A DNA stretch of 64,000 nt from Ruegeria denitrificans. GTDB lineage: Bacteria > Pseudomonadota > Alphaproteobacteria > Rhodobacterales > Rhodobacteraceae. The notes beneath the pieces were generated by a model. That model worked only from the letters and a program-made list of their open reading frames with translations, had not been told where the DNA came from and made no database searches. Position numbers and translations under genes: made by a program. How positions within the stretch are numbered: position 1 is the first letter of the stretch; each line of letters opens with the position of its first letter. Shown piece by piece: positions 17,692-27,457 of this stretch. The stretch covers positions 124,001 through 188,000 of the forward strand of contig NZ_CYUD01000008.1 in the NCBI RefSeq assembly GCF_001458295.1. Reading direction: 5' to 3'.

Positions 17692-18066
17692 ATGTCGGAC
17701 AACTCAGATATCCAAAGCCAGATTACCCAGACAGTTCAGTTGCTGCGTAAAAAGTTGGGTGTTCAGGACAAAACGCTGACGGCCTCGATCCGCAAGGCCA
17801 AGCGGCAGTTGCCTCGTCGGATTTACAAACAGGCGTTGCTGCTGGCCAATGCCGAACCGATGGCAGCCCATCCCAAGCTGCGGCAGGTGTTGGATACCCC
17901 GAAACTCGTGCGTGCATCAGAAGAGGTTCAGGCGCATCTCAGTGGCATCAACCTAGCTGATCGGCGTTTGGGTTGGTTTTTGGGAATGCTGGGCGGGCTA
18001 GCGTTCAACCTGATTGTCTTGTCGGTTCTATTGCTTATTTTCCTGTGGTGGCAGGGTTTTATTTAA
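17692..18066 (+). CDS. hypothetical protein with C-terminal membrane anchor
   Basis: A 124-residue protein: a basic, helical, soluble part (residues 1-95, with the repeated-charge stretch LTASIRKAKRQLPRRIYKQA) and one C-terminal membrane helix at about 98-122 (LGMLGGLAFNLIVLSVLLLI, ending FLWWQGFI). It is divergent from the esterase gene, and a strong terminator follows. I do not recognise a family; similar tail-anchored proteins are frequent as hypotheticals in Rhodobacteraceae. Confidence 0.75.
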   Translation: MSDNSDIQSQITQTVQLLRKKLGVQDKTLTASIRKAKRQLPRRIYKQALLLANAEPMAAHPKLRQVLDTPKLVRASEEVQAHLSGINLADRRLGWFLGMLGGLAFNLIVLSVLLLIFLWWQGFI

Positions 18067-18081
18067 TCTATCGACACAAAA

Positions 18082-18105
18082 AAACGGCGCCCAAAGACGC
18101 CGTTT
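18082..18105. terminator. bidirectional intrinsic terminator
   Basis: AAACGGCG (18082-18089) and CGCCGTTT (18098-18105) form a stem with A-rich and T-rich ends, so it can stop transcription from both sides. It sits between the convergent tail-anchored protein gene and glyA. Confidence 0.85.
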
Positions 18106-18127
18106 AGGCCTATGCTGCTCAACCTGA

Positions 18128-19423
<1,296 letters not shown>

Positions 19424-19591
19424 GGGGGCTCCACAGGGCTGGGTAAGAATCTTGCGGATTTCCTATCGGAAACGATTCATATGCAAAAGCTGTAAAGCGA
19501 CGATTTGGCCCGCTGTGGCGTCAAGTCTGGCCTATTGGGGAAAGGTATGTTTGTTTCGGAACCAAATGCGTAACACCGGAAACCGGAAAAG

Positions 19592-20353
19592 ATGACTAAG
19601 AGAATCGCCTTTCTTGCCAGCGACGTTAAAGTGGCACAAACCGCGCGGGAAAGCCTTGTGAAGCGGTATGGAAATGCAGCACCCCGGGATGCGGATGTGG
19701 TGGTCGCTTTGGGGGGGGACGGGTTCATGTTGCACACGCTGCACAATATGCAGCATCTGGATACCCCGGTTTATGGGATGAATCGCGGTACCATCGGCTT
19801 TTTGATGAATGAATTCCACGAAATCGACCTGTTAGAGCGTCTGGCCGCGGCTGAGGAAGAGGTAATCAATCCCTTGGCCATGCAGGCCATGGATCAGTCC
19901 GGCAAGTTGCGCGAGGCGCTGGCCATTAACGAAGTGTCGCTGCTGCGGGCCGGTCCGCAGGCTGCGCGATTGAAGATCAGTGTTGACGGCCGGGTGCGGA
20001 TGGCCGAGTTGGTTTGCGATGGAGCCTTGCTGTCAACGCCTGCCGGATCGACTGCTTACAACTACTCGGCGCATGGGCCGATTCTACCGATCGGAGCGGA
20101 TGTTCTGGCCCTGACGGCAATTGCTGCGTTCCGCCCGCGCCGGTGGCGCGGGGCGCTTTTGCCCAAGATCGCAAAAGTTCGTTTCGATGTGCTGGATGCG
20201 GATAAACGCCCGGTCATGGCCGACGCAGATTCTGTGTCTTTTCCGGATATCGACTGGGTTGAAATTCGTTCGGAACCGGCGATCCAGCACCGTATCCTCT
20301 TCGACCCTGGGCATGGATTGGAAGAGCGGCTGATCTCGGAGCAGTTCACCTGA
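19592..20353 (+). CDS. nadK: NAD kinase
   Basis: A 253-residue NAD kinase. It has VALGGDGFMLHTLH near 38-51, where GGDG binds phosphate and supplies the catalytic Asp, LAINEVSLLR with the NE/D motif, and TPAGSTAYNYSAHGPILP, the conserved GSTAY segment. It phosphorylates NAD+ to NADP+ using ATP or polyphosphate. The protein is short, as in other alphaproteobacterial forms. A weak terminator overlaps its stop codon. Confidence 0.95.
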   Translation: MTKRIAFLASDVKVAQTARESLVKRYGNAAPRDADVVVALGGDGFMLHTLHNMQHLDTPVYGMNRGTIGFLMNEFHEIDLLERLAAAEEEVINPLAMQAMDQSGKLREALAINEVSLLRAGPQAARLKISVDGRVRMAELVCDGALLSTPAGSTAYNYSAHGPILPIGADVLALTAIAAFRPRRWRGALLPKIAKVRFDVLDADKRPVMADADSVSFPDIDWVEIRSEPAIQHRILFDPGHGLEERLISEQFT

Positions 20354-20376
20354 TGTCTCAAACGTGAACCTTTTTT
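20344..20376 (+). terminator. weak intrinsic terminator at nadK end
   Basis: GTTCAC (20344-20349) and GTGAAC (20364-20369) form a six-base stem overlapping the nadK stop, followed by CTTTTTT (20370-20376). The stem is short but the T-run is good. It would isolate the following ncRNA-like unit from nadK transcripts. Confidence 0.55.
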
Positions 20377-20383
20377 CGACTTA

Positions 20384-20426
20384 TGTGATCCAGTTCACAG
20401 GAGTTTGATTCATCGTTTGTTAATCT
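20384..20426 (+). promoter_or_regulatory. CRP/FNR-type site and -10 box of a candidate class II promoter
   Basis: TGTGA (20384-20388), six bases, TCACA (20395-20399) is a perfect CRP-consensus palindrome. TAATCT at 20421-20426 is a good -10 box with no -35 match at 16-18 bases upstream. A start at about 20433 would place the palindrome centre near -41.5, the standard class II activator position. Which CRP/FNR-family protein binds is unknown. Confidence 0.6.
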
Positions 20427-20432
20427 AGTCTT

Positions 20433-20599
20433 GCCCGGAGAACACGCCAAGGTGGGAGTGAGTGGCCACCAGACGGCGTTTTCGAATGATTGCGCAGTTT
20501 TCGCGCCGGCGAGGGTAGGTGGTGCTACGCTCGTTGTCAGATCTCCAGGTTTATTTAATCAAGCGGACCCCGGGCACAAAAACCCGGGGTCAATTTTTT
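20433..20599 (+). ncRNA. candidate small RNA between nadK and the amidase gene
   Basis: This segment has no convincing reading frame but has a promoter-like start and a strong terminator. By eye it folds into a rod: CCCGGAGA (20434-20441) pairs with TCTCCAGG (20542-20549) with one mismatch, CCACC (20466-20470) with GGTGG (20518-20522), and GGCG (20475-20478) with CGCC (20504-20507). A closing stem, open centre and apical hairpin, and a length near 167 bases, recall 6S RNA, but I cannot confirm that family without a covariance search. Confidence 0.5.
20566..20599 (+). terminator. strong intrinsic terminator
   Basis: GACCCCGGG (20566-20574) and CCCGGGGTC (20583-20591) form a perfect nine-base GC-rich stem with an A-rich loop, followed by CAA and six T residues (20594-20599). 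The T-run makes it a plus-strand terminator, so something is transcribed rightwards here although no plus-strand gene is present. Confidence 0.85.
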
Positions 20600-20612
20600 G
20601 TAGTTACCCTGT

Positions 20613-22052
20613 TCAGGCGGATGTTCCCATTTTCTGCCAAAGCGGCTCGCACATCTGTCCCACACGCGATTCGATTGCGGCAGCGGCGTCGACGGCCATA
20701 TCCTCGCGCCACTGCCGGGCGGCGATCTGAATGTTGATCGGTTGCGACCCCTGCGGAAGTTCGGCCAGACGTGCAGGTACACAGGCGGCGGGAAGTCCAA
20801 GAAAGTTCATCGCATAAGAATAAACGGCACAGCCCAGAACCTCGTGCACGCCTTCGGCCCCTTCGGTATCTCTGTCGGGTTTGAAGAAGGGCTGCGGCAG
20901 GAACGGTGACAGGACGAGTGGGTAATCCTGCATGAATAGCGACCATTCCCGGGCATAGTGGCTGCGCTTGGCCATCATCTGCAGCAATTCGGTGCCGGTA
21001 ATGGGTGGGAACTCCTGAAAATAGACATCGAAAATACTGCGTATGGTTTGAGAACCTGCAGCCTCGATATCGTTTTTCAACAGGGTTAGGACCTCACCCA
21101 TCAGTGCGCGGTATCCGGTGCGACCACATTCGAACACGTCGGGGGGCGAGACCTCTTGCACCTGATAGCCCGCGTCGATCAGCGTATCGCGTGCAGTGTC
21201 CAGCGCCTTATCGACTTCAGGGTGCAGCGCATAGCCAAAGGTGTCTTTGGTGAAGGCAACTTTGATCGGGCCATCACAGGGTGCACCATGCCAGGGCATC
21301 GGGACGTGAAACGGGTCGCGTGGGTCAGCTGCGATCAGGCTGGGCATCGACAGGTGAAGATCGGCAGCTGAGCGGGTGATTAAACCCTGCACCGACATGG
21401 ATTGCGCCAGAAGTCCGCGCTCGACTTTTTGGCTTGGGTTCCAGGCCGGCACACGGCCAAGGCCGGGTTTTACGGTGACCGCGCCGTTGGCGGCGGCTGG
21501 AAACCGCAGGCTGCCGCCAATGTCATTGCCATGCGCAAGTGCTCCGATCCCTGCCATTACAGCAGACCCTGCACCACCCGAGGACCCTCCGGGCGAGATA
21601 TGGCGTCCCCACGGATTGTGAGTGCGGCCGTGCAGCGGGTTGTCGGTATCGGCGCGGAACGAGAACTCGGGCGTATTGGTACGCCCGATCACTACGGCCC
21701 CCGCGTTTTGCAGATTACGGACGATCGGTGCGTCATCAGGTGCAATCACGTCTTTCAAAGCCACAACTCCGTTGGAAGTAGCGTGGCCTTTTAGATCGAC
21801 GTTGATTTTGATTGTGACCGGTACTCCGTGCAGCGGACCAGTCGACGCGCCCTGAGCACGCGCCTTATCGAGGGCGCGCGCGCGCTCAAGCGCTTCGGAG
21901 CTCAGATCCTCGACCACTGCGTTCAGGTTGGGGTTGGCCTGATGCATCCTTTCTATGGAACTTTGCACCGCGTCCTCGGCGCTCAGTTTGCCACTGCGGG
22001 TCAGGGCGGTCAGGTCGGTGGCGGTCAGACGCCAGATGTCTGTGTGTGTCAT
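20613..22052 (-). CDS. amidase (amidase-signature family)
   Basis: A 479-residue amidase with the Ser-cisSer-Lys triad visible: VPVTIKINVD holds the Lys near 80, SPGGSSGGAGSAVMAG the signature with both Ser near 155-165. The family hydrolyses amides or transfers ammonia (GatA). The gene has no gatB/gatC neighbours and lacks GatA's typical opening, so it is likely a free-standing amidase with unknown substrate. It is followed by the candidate small RNA in convergent orientation. Confidence 0.88.
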   Translation of the reverse strand: MTHTDIWRLTATDLTALTRSGKLSAEDAVQSSIERMHQANPNLNAVVEDLSSEALERARALDKARAQGASTGPLHGVPVTIKINVDLKGHATSNGVVALKDVIAPDDAPIVRNLQNAGAVVIGRTNTPEFSFRADTDNPLHGRTHNPWGRHISPGGSSGGAGSAVMAGIGALAHGNDIGGSLRFPAAANGAVTVKPGLGRVPAWNPSQKVERGLLAQSMSVQGLITRSAADLHLSMPSLIAADPRDPFHVPMPWHGAPCDGPIKVAFTKDTFGYALHPEVDKALDTARDTLIDAGYQVQEVSPPDVFECGRTGYRALMGEVLTLLKNDIEAAGSQTIRSIFDVYFQEFPPITGTELLQMMAKRSHYAREWSLFMQDYPLVLSPFLPQPFFKPDRDTEGAEGVHEVLGCAVYSYAMNFLGLPAACVPARLAELPQGSQPINIQIAARQWREDMAVDAAAAIESRVGQMCEPLWQKMGTSA

Positions 22053-22146
22053 GGGGCCTCACTGTCTTGAGCAGACAGTAGGGGCGTTGTGTCCGGTTGC
22101 AAGGGAAAGCCGAATGGCGGGCGACCAATGGCCGCCCGAAGCCTGA

Positions 22147-24036
22147 CTATTGCGCGAACCCGATGGATTTCAGCGCCACAGTGATTTCGTCCAGAATGGC
22201 CGGATCATCAATGGTTGCTGGCATTTTGTAGTCTTTGCTGTCGGCTATCGACACCATTGTCCCGCGCAGGATTTTACCCGACCGGGTCTTGGGCAGGCGA
22301 TCCACCACAACGGCCTGTTTGAACGCTGCCACCGGGCCGATCTTTTCGCGCACCAGCTTGACCACATCCTGCACGACCTCACCGTGGTCACGGTCGCAAC
22401 CCGCGTTCAGGCACAGGAAGCCCACTGGCATTTGACCCTTGAGCTGATCCGACACGCCGATCACGGCGCATTCGGCAACGTCGGGGTGGGCGGCCAGAAC
22501 TTCTTCCATCCCGCCAGTGGATAGACGGTGACCAGCCACGTTGATCACGTCATCGGTGCGCGCCATGATGTAGAGGTATCCGTCCTCATCAATCATGCCC
22601 GCATCGCCCGTCTCGTAGTAGCCGGGGAACTGATTGAGGTACGAGCTTTTGAACCGCTCTTCCGCATTCCACAGGGTCGGCAGCGTACCCGGAGGCAGCG
22701 GTAGCTTCACCGCAATTGCCCCCAGTTCGCCGGGCTTCATCGGATGGCCGCCTTCGTCCAGAATCTGCACGTCATAGCCCGGCATCGGCTTGGCAGGAGA
22801 CCCTAGCTTGACCGGCAATTCCTCGATCCCCAGCGGGTTGCCTGCAATGGTCCAGCCGGTTTCAGTTTGCCACCAATGGTCGATCACCGGTACTTTCAGT
22901 GCGTCCTGCGCCCACACGATTGTATCAGGGTCGGCGCGTTCACCGGCCAAAAACAGGGCGCGCAGGTTTGACAGGTCGTATTTCGCCATCAACTCGCCCG
23001 AGGGATCCTCGCGTTTGACGGCGCGGATGGCGGTAGGGGCGGTGAAGAAACTTTTGACCTTATGTTCGGAAATTACTCGCCAGAACGTGCCTGCATCGGG
23101 GGTGCCAACTGGCTTGCCTTCGAACACAATCGTGGTGTTGCCGTGGATCAGCGGTGCATAGCAGATGTAGGAATGCCCCACGACCCAACCCACATCCGAC
23201 GCCGCCCAGAAGACGTCACCGGGGTCGACATCATAGATGTTCTTCATTGTCCAGTTCAGCGCCACCAAATGACCGGCGGTGGGGCGTACCACGCCCTTGG
23301 GTGCACCGGTGGTACCGGAAGTATAGAGGATATAGGCCGGATCGTTGCCATCAACCGGCACACATTCCGCCGGTTCGACCCCGTATTGGAACCCATGCCA
23401 GTTAAAGTCGCGACCTTCGATAAGTTGGGCGACTTCCTGTTCGCGCTGGAAGATCACACAGAACTCGGGCTTGTGGCTGGCTAGGTCAATTGCACCGTCC
23501 AGCAAGGGTTTGTAGTGGACCACGCGGCCCGGCTCCATTCCACAGGACGCGGCGATGATTGCCTTGGGTTTGGCATCGTCGATCCGCACTGCCAGTTCGT
23601 TGCTGGCGAAGCCGCCGAATACCACGGAATGGACGGCCCCCAAACGGGCGCAGGCCAGCATAGCCTCAAGAGCTTCGGGAATCATCGGCATGTAGATGAT
23701 GACCCGGTCACCCTTTTCGATACCCTTCGCCCGCAATGCCCCGGCCAAGGTGGCCACACGGTTGCGCAGCTCAACATAGGAAATCTCGCGCTTGGTGTGG
23801 GTGATCGGACTGTCATAGATAATGGCCGTTTGTTCTCCGCGGCCGTTTTCAACATGTCGGTCCACCGCATTCCAGCAGGTGTTGACCTTGGCGTCGCAGA
23901 ACCATTCATAAAGCGGCGCGTTGTCGTCAAACAGAGCCTTGGTCGGAGCCTCTATCCAATCGATCCCCTTAGCGGCCTCCATCCAGAACCCTTCGGGATC
24001 GGTCTTCCAGCTTTCATACACATCCTGATAGGCCAT
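22147..24036 (-). CDS. prpE: propionyl-CoA synthetase (PrpE-type acyl-CoA ligase)
   Basis: A 629-residue adenylate-forming enzyme beginning MAYQDVYESWKTDPEGFWME, the PrpE-like opening; this ATG at 24036 follows GGAGGAGTGG and is better than upstream starts. It has the P-loop YTSGTTGAPKGVVRP, WWQTETGW, and the C-terminal KTRSGKILRGTM whose Lys is the acetylation-controlled catalytic residue. It converts propionate, CoA and ATP to propionyl-CoA. Acetyl-CoA synthetases are close relatives, but the N-terminal and WWQTETGW-region sequence favours PrpE. Upstream TTTGCAAA elements support control by a short-chain acyl-CoA sensor. Confidence 0.9.
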   Translation of the reverse strand: MAYQDVYESWKTDPEGFWMEAAKGIDWIEAPTKALFDDNAPLYEWFCDAKVNTCWNAVDRHVENGRGEQTAIIYDSPITHTKREISYVELRNRVATLAGALRAKGIEKGDRVIIYMPMIPEALEAMLACARLGAVHSVVFGGFASNELAVRIDDAKPKAIIAASCGMEPGRVVHYKPLLDGAIDLASHKPEFCVIFQREQEVAQLIEGRDFNWHGFQYGVEPAECVPVDGNDPAYILYTSGTTGAPKGVVRPTAGHLVALNWTMKNIYDVDPGDVFWAASDVGWVVGHSYICYAPLIHGNTTIVFEGKPVGTPDAGTFWRVISEHKVKSFFTAPTAIRAVKREDPSGELMAKYDLSNLRALFLAGERADPDTIVWAQDALKVPVIDHWWQTETGWTIAGNPLGIEELPVKLGSPAKPMPGYDVQILDEGGHPMKPGELGAIAVKLPLPPGTLPTLWNAEERFKSSYLNQFPGYYETGDAGMIDEDGYLYIMARTDDVINVAGHRLSTGGMEEVLAAHPDVAECAVIGVSDQLKGQMPVGFLCLNAGCDRDHGEVVQDVVKLVREKIGPVAAFKQAVVVDRLPKTRSGKILRGTMVSIADSKDYKMPATIDDPAILDEITVALKSIGFAQ

Positions 24037-24124
24037 GGCGTCCACTCCTCCATCACAGCTTTTGGAATGTGTTAGGCATCCCCAGCAAACCGGGCAAGCC
24101 ATGCGGTTGACAGCGCGTCAGTTT

Positions 24125-24232
24125 ATCGCAAAAAATTTGCAGAATTAGCTGAGATGAGCTGCAAATTTTTGCAAAGTAATTTCCTTGTATAAATTTACTG
24201 CCTTTCAGAGCACGGGTTTGCAAATCTGCAAA
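24125..24232 (-). promoter_or_regulatory. TTTGCAAA elements upstream of prpE (ScfR/PccR/RamB-type operator)
   Basis: TTTGCAAA at 24217-24224 is followed after two bases by TGCAAA (24227-24232). A second cluster, GCAAATTTTTGCAAAG, lies at 24161-24176, and AAATTTGC at about 24133-24140. TTTGCAAA is the known word for ScfR regulators, PccR of Rhodobacter sphaeroides and RamB of Corynebacterium. All copies lie between prpE and the malic enzyme gene, upstream of prpE. Confidence 0.65.
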
Positions 24233-24267
24233 TCCTGGCGTGCAAAGAATCATCAGAGACCGAAGCG

Positions 24268-24295
24268 ACTCAGGCACCCTTGCGGGCGCCTGAGT
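24268..24295. terminator. strong hairpin after the malic enzyme gene
   Basis: On the minus strand ACTCAGGCGCCC-GCAA-GGGTGCCTGAGT forms a 12-base stem with one G-T pair and a GNRA tetraloop, nine bases after the maeB stop. There is no U-tract in the maeB direction, but TTTCTTT follows in the plus direction. It should at least protect the 3' end and probably terminates. Confidence 0.65.
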
Positions 24296-24304
24296 TTCTT
24301 TCGG

Positions 24305-26578
24305 TTAGCCGTAATGGGCCACAGGTGTACCAGCAATGGCGGCCATGTTCAGCAATCCGCGGGCCGTAATGGACGGTGTTACGATATGCGCCTTGTTGCC
24401 CATCCCCATCAGGATCGGTCCAACCTCCAGCCCGTCAGCTTTCATCTTCAGAATATTGCGCACGCCGCTGGCCGCATCTGCATGGGCAAAGACCAAAACA
24501 TTTGCCGGACCCTCCAGACGCGAATTCGGGAAAATCCGCGACCGCAGTTCCGGATCCAATGCCAAGTCGAGGTTCATCTCACCCTCATAGGTAAAGTCTC
24601 GCGGCTCGGCATCCAGGATTTCCATCGCGGCCCGCAAGCGTTTGCCTGAACCTTCGGCCTGATTGCCGAACTGCGATTGCGAACAGAATGCGATTTTGGG
24701 TTCGATCCCGAACCGGCGCACGTGGCGCGCGGCTCCGAGGGTGGATTCCGCCAACTCTTCGGGCGTTGGCAATTGCCGCACATGGGTATCGGTGATGAAC
24801 AGGGGGCCGTCTTCAAGGATCATCAGTGATAGCGCGCCATGGGGGCGCAGATCACCATCAGCCAGAACCTGTTGCACATAGTTCAGATGCCAGCGGTACT
24901 CACCGAAGGTGCCGCAGATCATGCTTTCCGCCTCACCTCTGTGTACCATGATGGCGGCGATTGCGCTGTTGTTCGTGCGCATGATTGCCTTTGCCAGATC
25001 GGGCGTCACTCCGCGGCGTTGCATTATCTCATGATACGAATTCCAGTAGTCATAGTAACGAGGGTCGTCATGCGGGTTGACGATCTGGAAATCCTGACCC
25101 GGACGCACCGTCAGTCCCAGCCGTTCACAGCGCGTTTCGATCACTTCTGGGCGGCCGATCAGGATCGGAGTTTCGGTGGTCTCTTCCAAAATTGCCTGCG
25201 CGGCCCGTAGGACCCGCTCATCCTCACCCTCGGCAAAGACGATCCGGCGAGAGGCGACCGAGGCGGCCTCGAAAACCGGACGCATCAACAGGGCGGATTT
25301 GAACACGGTTTGGTTCAGGCGCTCTTTATACGCTTCCATGTCGGCGATCGGGCGTTTGGCCACGCCACTTTCCATCGCAGCTTTAGCAACGGCCGATGAC
25401 ACCACTCCCACTAGGCGGGGGTCAAATGGTTTTGGGATCAGGTAATCCGGCCCGAATGTCAGTTGCTCGCCCTTATAAGCCGCTGCAGCTTCGGCGCTGG
25501 TAGTGGCGCGGGCCATTTCGGCGATGCCCTCCACACAGGCAATTTGCATCTCATCATTGATCTCGGTCGCGCCTACATCCAAGGCACCGCGGAAAATGAA
25601 TGGGAAACACAAAACGTTGTTGACCTGATTGGGAAAGTCGCTGCGCCCGGTGGCGATGATGGCATCCGGGGCCACCTCGCGCGCGGCTTGCGGCAGGATT
25701 TCCGGCGTTGGGTTCGCCAATGCAAAAATGATCGGGCTCTTGGTCATTTTTTCAACCATTTCCGGCTTTAGGACGTCGGGGCCGCTGAGGCCGAGGAACA
25801 AGTCGGCGTCACCAATCACATCATCCAGAGTGCGCAGGTCGGATTTCTGCGCGAATTGATCCTTATGAGGGTTCATGTCTTCGGCACGGCCTTCATAGAC
25901 CAATCCGTGAATGTCACACAGCCAGATATTTTCGCGCTTTACACCCAGTTTCACCAACATGCTGAGGCAGGCGATCCCCGCCGCTCCACCTCCGGTCGAG
26001 ACAACCTTGATATCCTCAAATTTCTTTCCTGCAACGTGCAAGGCGTTTCTGGCCGCGGCGCCTACAACGATGGCGGTGCCGTGTTGATCGTCGTGAAAGA
26101 CCGGAATGTTCATCCGCTCACGGCACAGCTTCTCGACGGTAAAGCAATCGGGTGCCTTGATGTCTTCCAGATTGATGGCGCCAAAGGTCGGTTCCAGGGC
26201 GCAGACGATGTCTGCCAGCTTTTCTGGGTCGGGCTGATCGACCTCAATGTCAAAACAGTCGATCCCGGCGAATTTCTTGAACAGAACGGCCTTGCCTTCC
26301 ATCACAGGCTTGGACGCCAGCGCGCCGATATTCCCCAACCCCAGAACCGCTGTCCCGTTTGAGACGACCGCCACCAGATTGCCCCGTGCCGTATAACGTT
26401 CTGCATCAGCTGCGTTAGCCTTGATTTCAAGACAAGCCTCGGCCACCCCCGGAGAATACGCACGGGCCAGATCGCGGCCGTTTGCCATGGGTTTTGTCGC
26501 CTTGATCTCCAGCTTTCCGGGCTTTGGATGTTCGTGATAATCAAGCGCGGCCTGCCGCAGGCTGGGTGTGTCGGACAT
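24305..26578 (-). CDS. maeB: NADP-dependent malic enzyme fused to phosphotransacetylase-like domain
   Basis: A 757-residue two-domain protein. Residues 1 to about 425 are malic enzyme ([54 protein letters not shown] and the Rossmann [17 protein letters not shown]). Residues about 430-757 match phosphate acetyltransferase ([35 protein letters not shown] end). It decarboxylates malate to pyruvate with NADP+; the C-terminal domain in such MaeB proteins is regulatory and normally lacks transacetylase activity. Next to prpE it fits supply of pyruvate and NADPH during growth on acetate or propionate. Confidence 0.95.
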   Translation of the reverse strand: MSDTPSLRQAALDYHEHPKPGKLEIKATKPMANGRDLARAYSPGVAEACLEIKANAADAERYTARGNLVAVVSNGTAVLGLGNIGALASKPVMEGKAVLFKKFAGIDCFDIEVDQPDPEKLADIVCALEPTFGAINLEDIKAPDCFTVEKLCRERMNIPVFHDDQHGTAIVVGAAARNALHVAGKKFEDIKVVSTGGGAAGIACLSMLVKLGVKRENIWLCDIHGLVYEGRAEDMNPHKDQFAQKSDLRTLDDVIGDADLFLGLSGPDVLKPEMVEKMTKSPIIFALANPTPEILPQAAREVAPDAIIATGRSDFPNQVNNVLCFPFIFRGALDVGATEINDEMQIACVEGIAEMARATTSAEAAAAYKGEQLTFGPDYLIPKPFDPRLVGVVSSAVAKAAMESGVAKRPIADMEAYKERLNQTVFKSALLMRPVFEAASVASRRIVFAEGEDERVLRAAQAILEETTETPILIGRPEVIETRCERLGLTVRPGQDFQIVNPHDDPRYYDYWNSYHEIMQRRGVTPDLAKAIMRTNNSAIAAIMVHRGEAESMICGTFGEYRWHLNYVQQVLADGDLRPHGALSLMILEDGPLFITDTHVRQLPTPEELAESTLGAARHVRRFGIEPKIAFCSQSQFGNQAEGSGKRLRAAMEILDAEPRDFTYEGEMNLDLALDPELRSRIFPNSRLEGPANVLVFAHADAASGVRNILKMKADGLEVGPILMGMGNKAHIVTPSITARGLLNMAAIAGTPVAHYG

Positions 26579-26758
26579 GGCGTCTCAGCTCCATTTTCAA
26601 ATTTGATTTAGCCTTAAACTATTTTTTTCTGCTTGGCTACGTTGCACGACTTAATTCGGAACGCGGGGCTGTTGTGTCGCTATGGTTGCTTTCCGTGGCA
26701 AAAGACTTACACTCCCGCGACTTTCGAACACACCCCCTTCTGGACCGAGAATAACAGC

Positions 26759-27457
26759 ATGCGCTCTAAAGAAAACGGCGAGGTCGGAAAGACCATATCG
26801 CTGAATGCCGGCAAGTTTGGAACTGAACATTTCGCGTTTCGCGCGGCCCTTGTTCTGGCCGTGGCAATATTGTGTGCGATTTCGGTGTGGCCGATGCAGG
26901 CCGAGGCGTTCAATCAGGAAGGCGGTCTGATCGAAACGGGTTCGGCTGCGGCGTTGCTGGTGGCTGGTATCGCCGCATTGGTACGGTATCGTGGAATCAG
27001 CCGGTTATACATCGGCGTGGTTTTGCTGCTGTTGGCGGAACGAGAGCTTGAGGCTGACATTTATGCCGTAGACAGTGTTCCGTACCTCATTCTGCACGGT
27101 ATGGATGTTCTTCTGGATATGACGATTGTGCGCGTAATCCTGGCGGTGATCGTGCTGGGGGGAGTCGCCTGGCATGGGGTGCCAAATGGGTGGCGGGCAC
27201 TAAAAGTACGGGCACCATTTCTGCTGGTGTTCTTTCTGGCGGGTATGTGTGCGGTCGTGGCGCAGGGTCTGGAAGAGGTTAGCAGCGCCTTGGGTGACGA
27301 GATGACGACCATCATGGCGACCCGTCTGTTCGTGCTGGAAGAAACGCTCGAGATGTTCTTTTCGATTGGCATTTTGGCTGCCGTTCTGATCGGATGGCCA
27401 AAATCCAAGCCCGATGGAACATCAGATGAGCAAATCACAAACTCGGATATGCGCTGA
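26759..27457 (+). CDS. hypothetical polytopic membrane protein
   Basis: A 232-residue membrane protein with about six helices (for example FRAALVLAVAILCAISVWPM, AAALLVAGIAAL, LYIGVVLLLL, VRVILAVIVLGGVAW, FLLVFFLAGMCAVVAQ and FFSIGILAAVLIGW). Acidic residues recur at helix ends: RELEADIY, GLEEVSSALGDE, LEETLEM. The conserved-looking Glu pairs suggest a functional site, but I do not recognise the family. Its end overlaps the VOC-cupin gene by 32 bases, so the two are probably co-translated. Confidence 0.75.
   Translation: MRSKENGEVGKTISLNAGKFGTEHFAFRAALVLAVAILCAISVWPMQAEAFNQEGGLIETGSAAALLVAGIAALVRYRGISRLYIGVVLLLLAERELEADIYAVDSVPYLILHGMDVLLDMTIVRVILAVIVLGGVAWHGVPNGWRALKVRAPFLLVFFLAGMCAVVAQGLEEVSSALGDEMTTIMATRLFVLEETLEMFFSIGILAAVLIGWPKSKPDGTSDEQITNSDMR

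Noticed and set aside
19424..19591. Glycine riboswitch or other leader between glyA and nadK
   Set aside because: I could not find the conserved riboswitch core or a convincing structured leader in the 168 bases.
24185..24649. Plus-strand frame across the prpE control region and the maeB end
   Set aside because: Overlaps the well-supported maeB gene in antisense and has no recognisable domain.
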